From assembly GCF_029502005.1 (NCBI RefSeq), contig NZ_JAMQOT010000003.1:293563-357562 (forward strand): 64,000 nt of DNA, read 5' to 3'. The notes under the pieces are model-generated. The model did not search any database and was not told where the DNA came from. It was given only the letters and a program-made list of their open reading frames with translations. Both the position numbers and the translations under genes were made by a program. Positions within the stretch are counted from its first letter, which is position 1; each line of letters begins with the position of its first letter. Source of the DNA: Natrinema salsiterrestre. GTDB taxonomy: Archaea > Halobacteriota > Halobacteria > Halobacteriales > Natrialbaceae. Of the stretch, positions 63,995 to 64,000 are shown one piece after another.

Positions 63995-64000
63995 ACGGGG

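Overview
The window is a chromosomal segment of an extremely halophilic archaeon (class Halobacteria). I judge this from the high GC content with TC/GA-rich codons, the strongly acidic proteins, twin-arginine lipoprotein signals (RR motif followed by a lipobox Cys), an archaeal transcription and translation gene set (rpoD/rpoK/rpoN, L18e, TFB, GINS, PriS, Cdc48), bacterio-opsin-activator type HTH regulators, and the mevalonate/isopentenyl phosphate kinase route to archaeal lipids. A member of the Natrialbales (Haloterrigena/Natrinema-like) is plausible, but the sequence alone does not settle the species. Almost all of it looks like core genome. No rRNA, CRISPR array or prophage is visible.

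Layout. 1-5.1 kb: truncated SDR oxidoreductase, DUF456 membrane protein, a 54-residue Cys protein, a Tat-exported regulatory-domain protein, glutamyl-tRNA synthetase and a Tat lipoprotein. 5.2-13.3 kb: prenyl diphosphate synthase and RNase J (operon), then trkA, a small membrane protein and trkH, then isopentenyl phosphate kinase and mevalonate kinase (operon). 13.4-17.0 kb: phosphonate-type ABC transporter phnD-phnC-phnE followed by the thiamine regulator thiR. 17.2-23.5 kb: minus-strand translation/transcription block tRNA-Ser, S13, S4, S11, rpoD, tRNA-Leu, L18e, L13, S9, rpoN, rpoK, eno, S2. 23.7-28.3 kb: moaA, an HTH-10 regulator, small proteins, RtcB RNA ligase and its partner archease.

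28.4-32.7 kb: an imperfect palindromic element, a GNAT acetyltransferase, then a metal cluster. The cluster has a winged-helix regulator with a CxxC, divergent from a stand-alone HMA metallochaperone, a P1B-type ATPase with an unusual CPG transmembrane motif, and an FmdE-like protein. 32.7-40.8 kb: priS-GINS replication pair, peroxiredoxin, Cdc48 with its small partner, alpha/beta hydrolase, DUF7511-like protein, panB. 40.9-48.1 kb: small membrane protein, HAD phosphatases, acyl-CoA dehydrogenase, DapA-family aldolase, HTH-10 regulator, and the glucose dehydrogenase-gfcR operon.

48.2-49.6 kb: a solo TnpB (IS1341-type) element with matching end hairpins, the only clear mobile element. 49.7-56.9 kb: tfb, rnhA and its partner, PadR regulator, pyrophosphatase, a phosphodiesterase-type protein, DUF371, endonuclease III. 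57.1-64 kb: a PotD-PotA-PotB-PotC type ABC operon, a pirin-like protein, a 7TM-PAS histidine kinase, and a perfect 18-bp hairpin at the window edge.

The parts most worth following up are the CPG-type metal ATPase cluster, the pairing of thiR with phnDCE, the break-up of the isoprenoid/ribosomal gene block by transport genes, and the TnpB element with its putative guide RNA.
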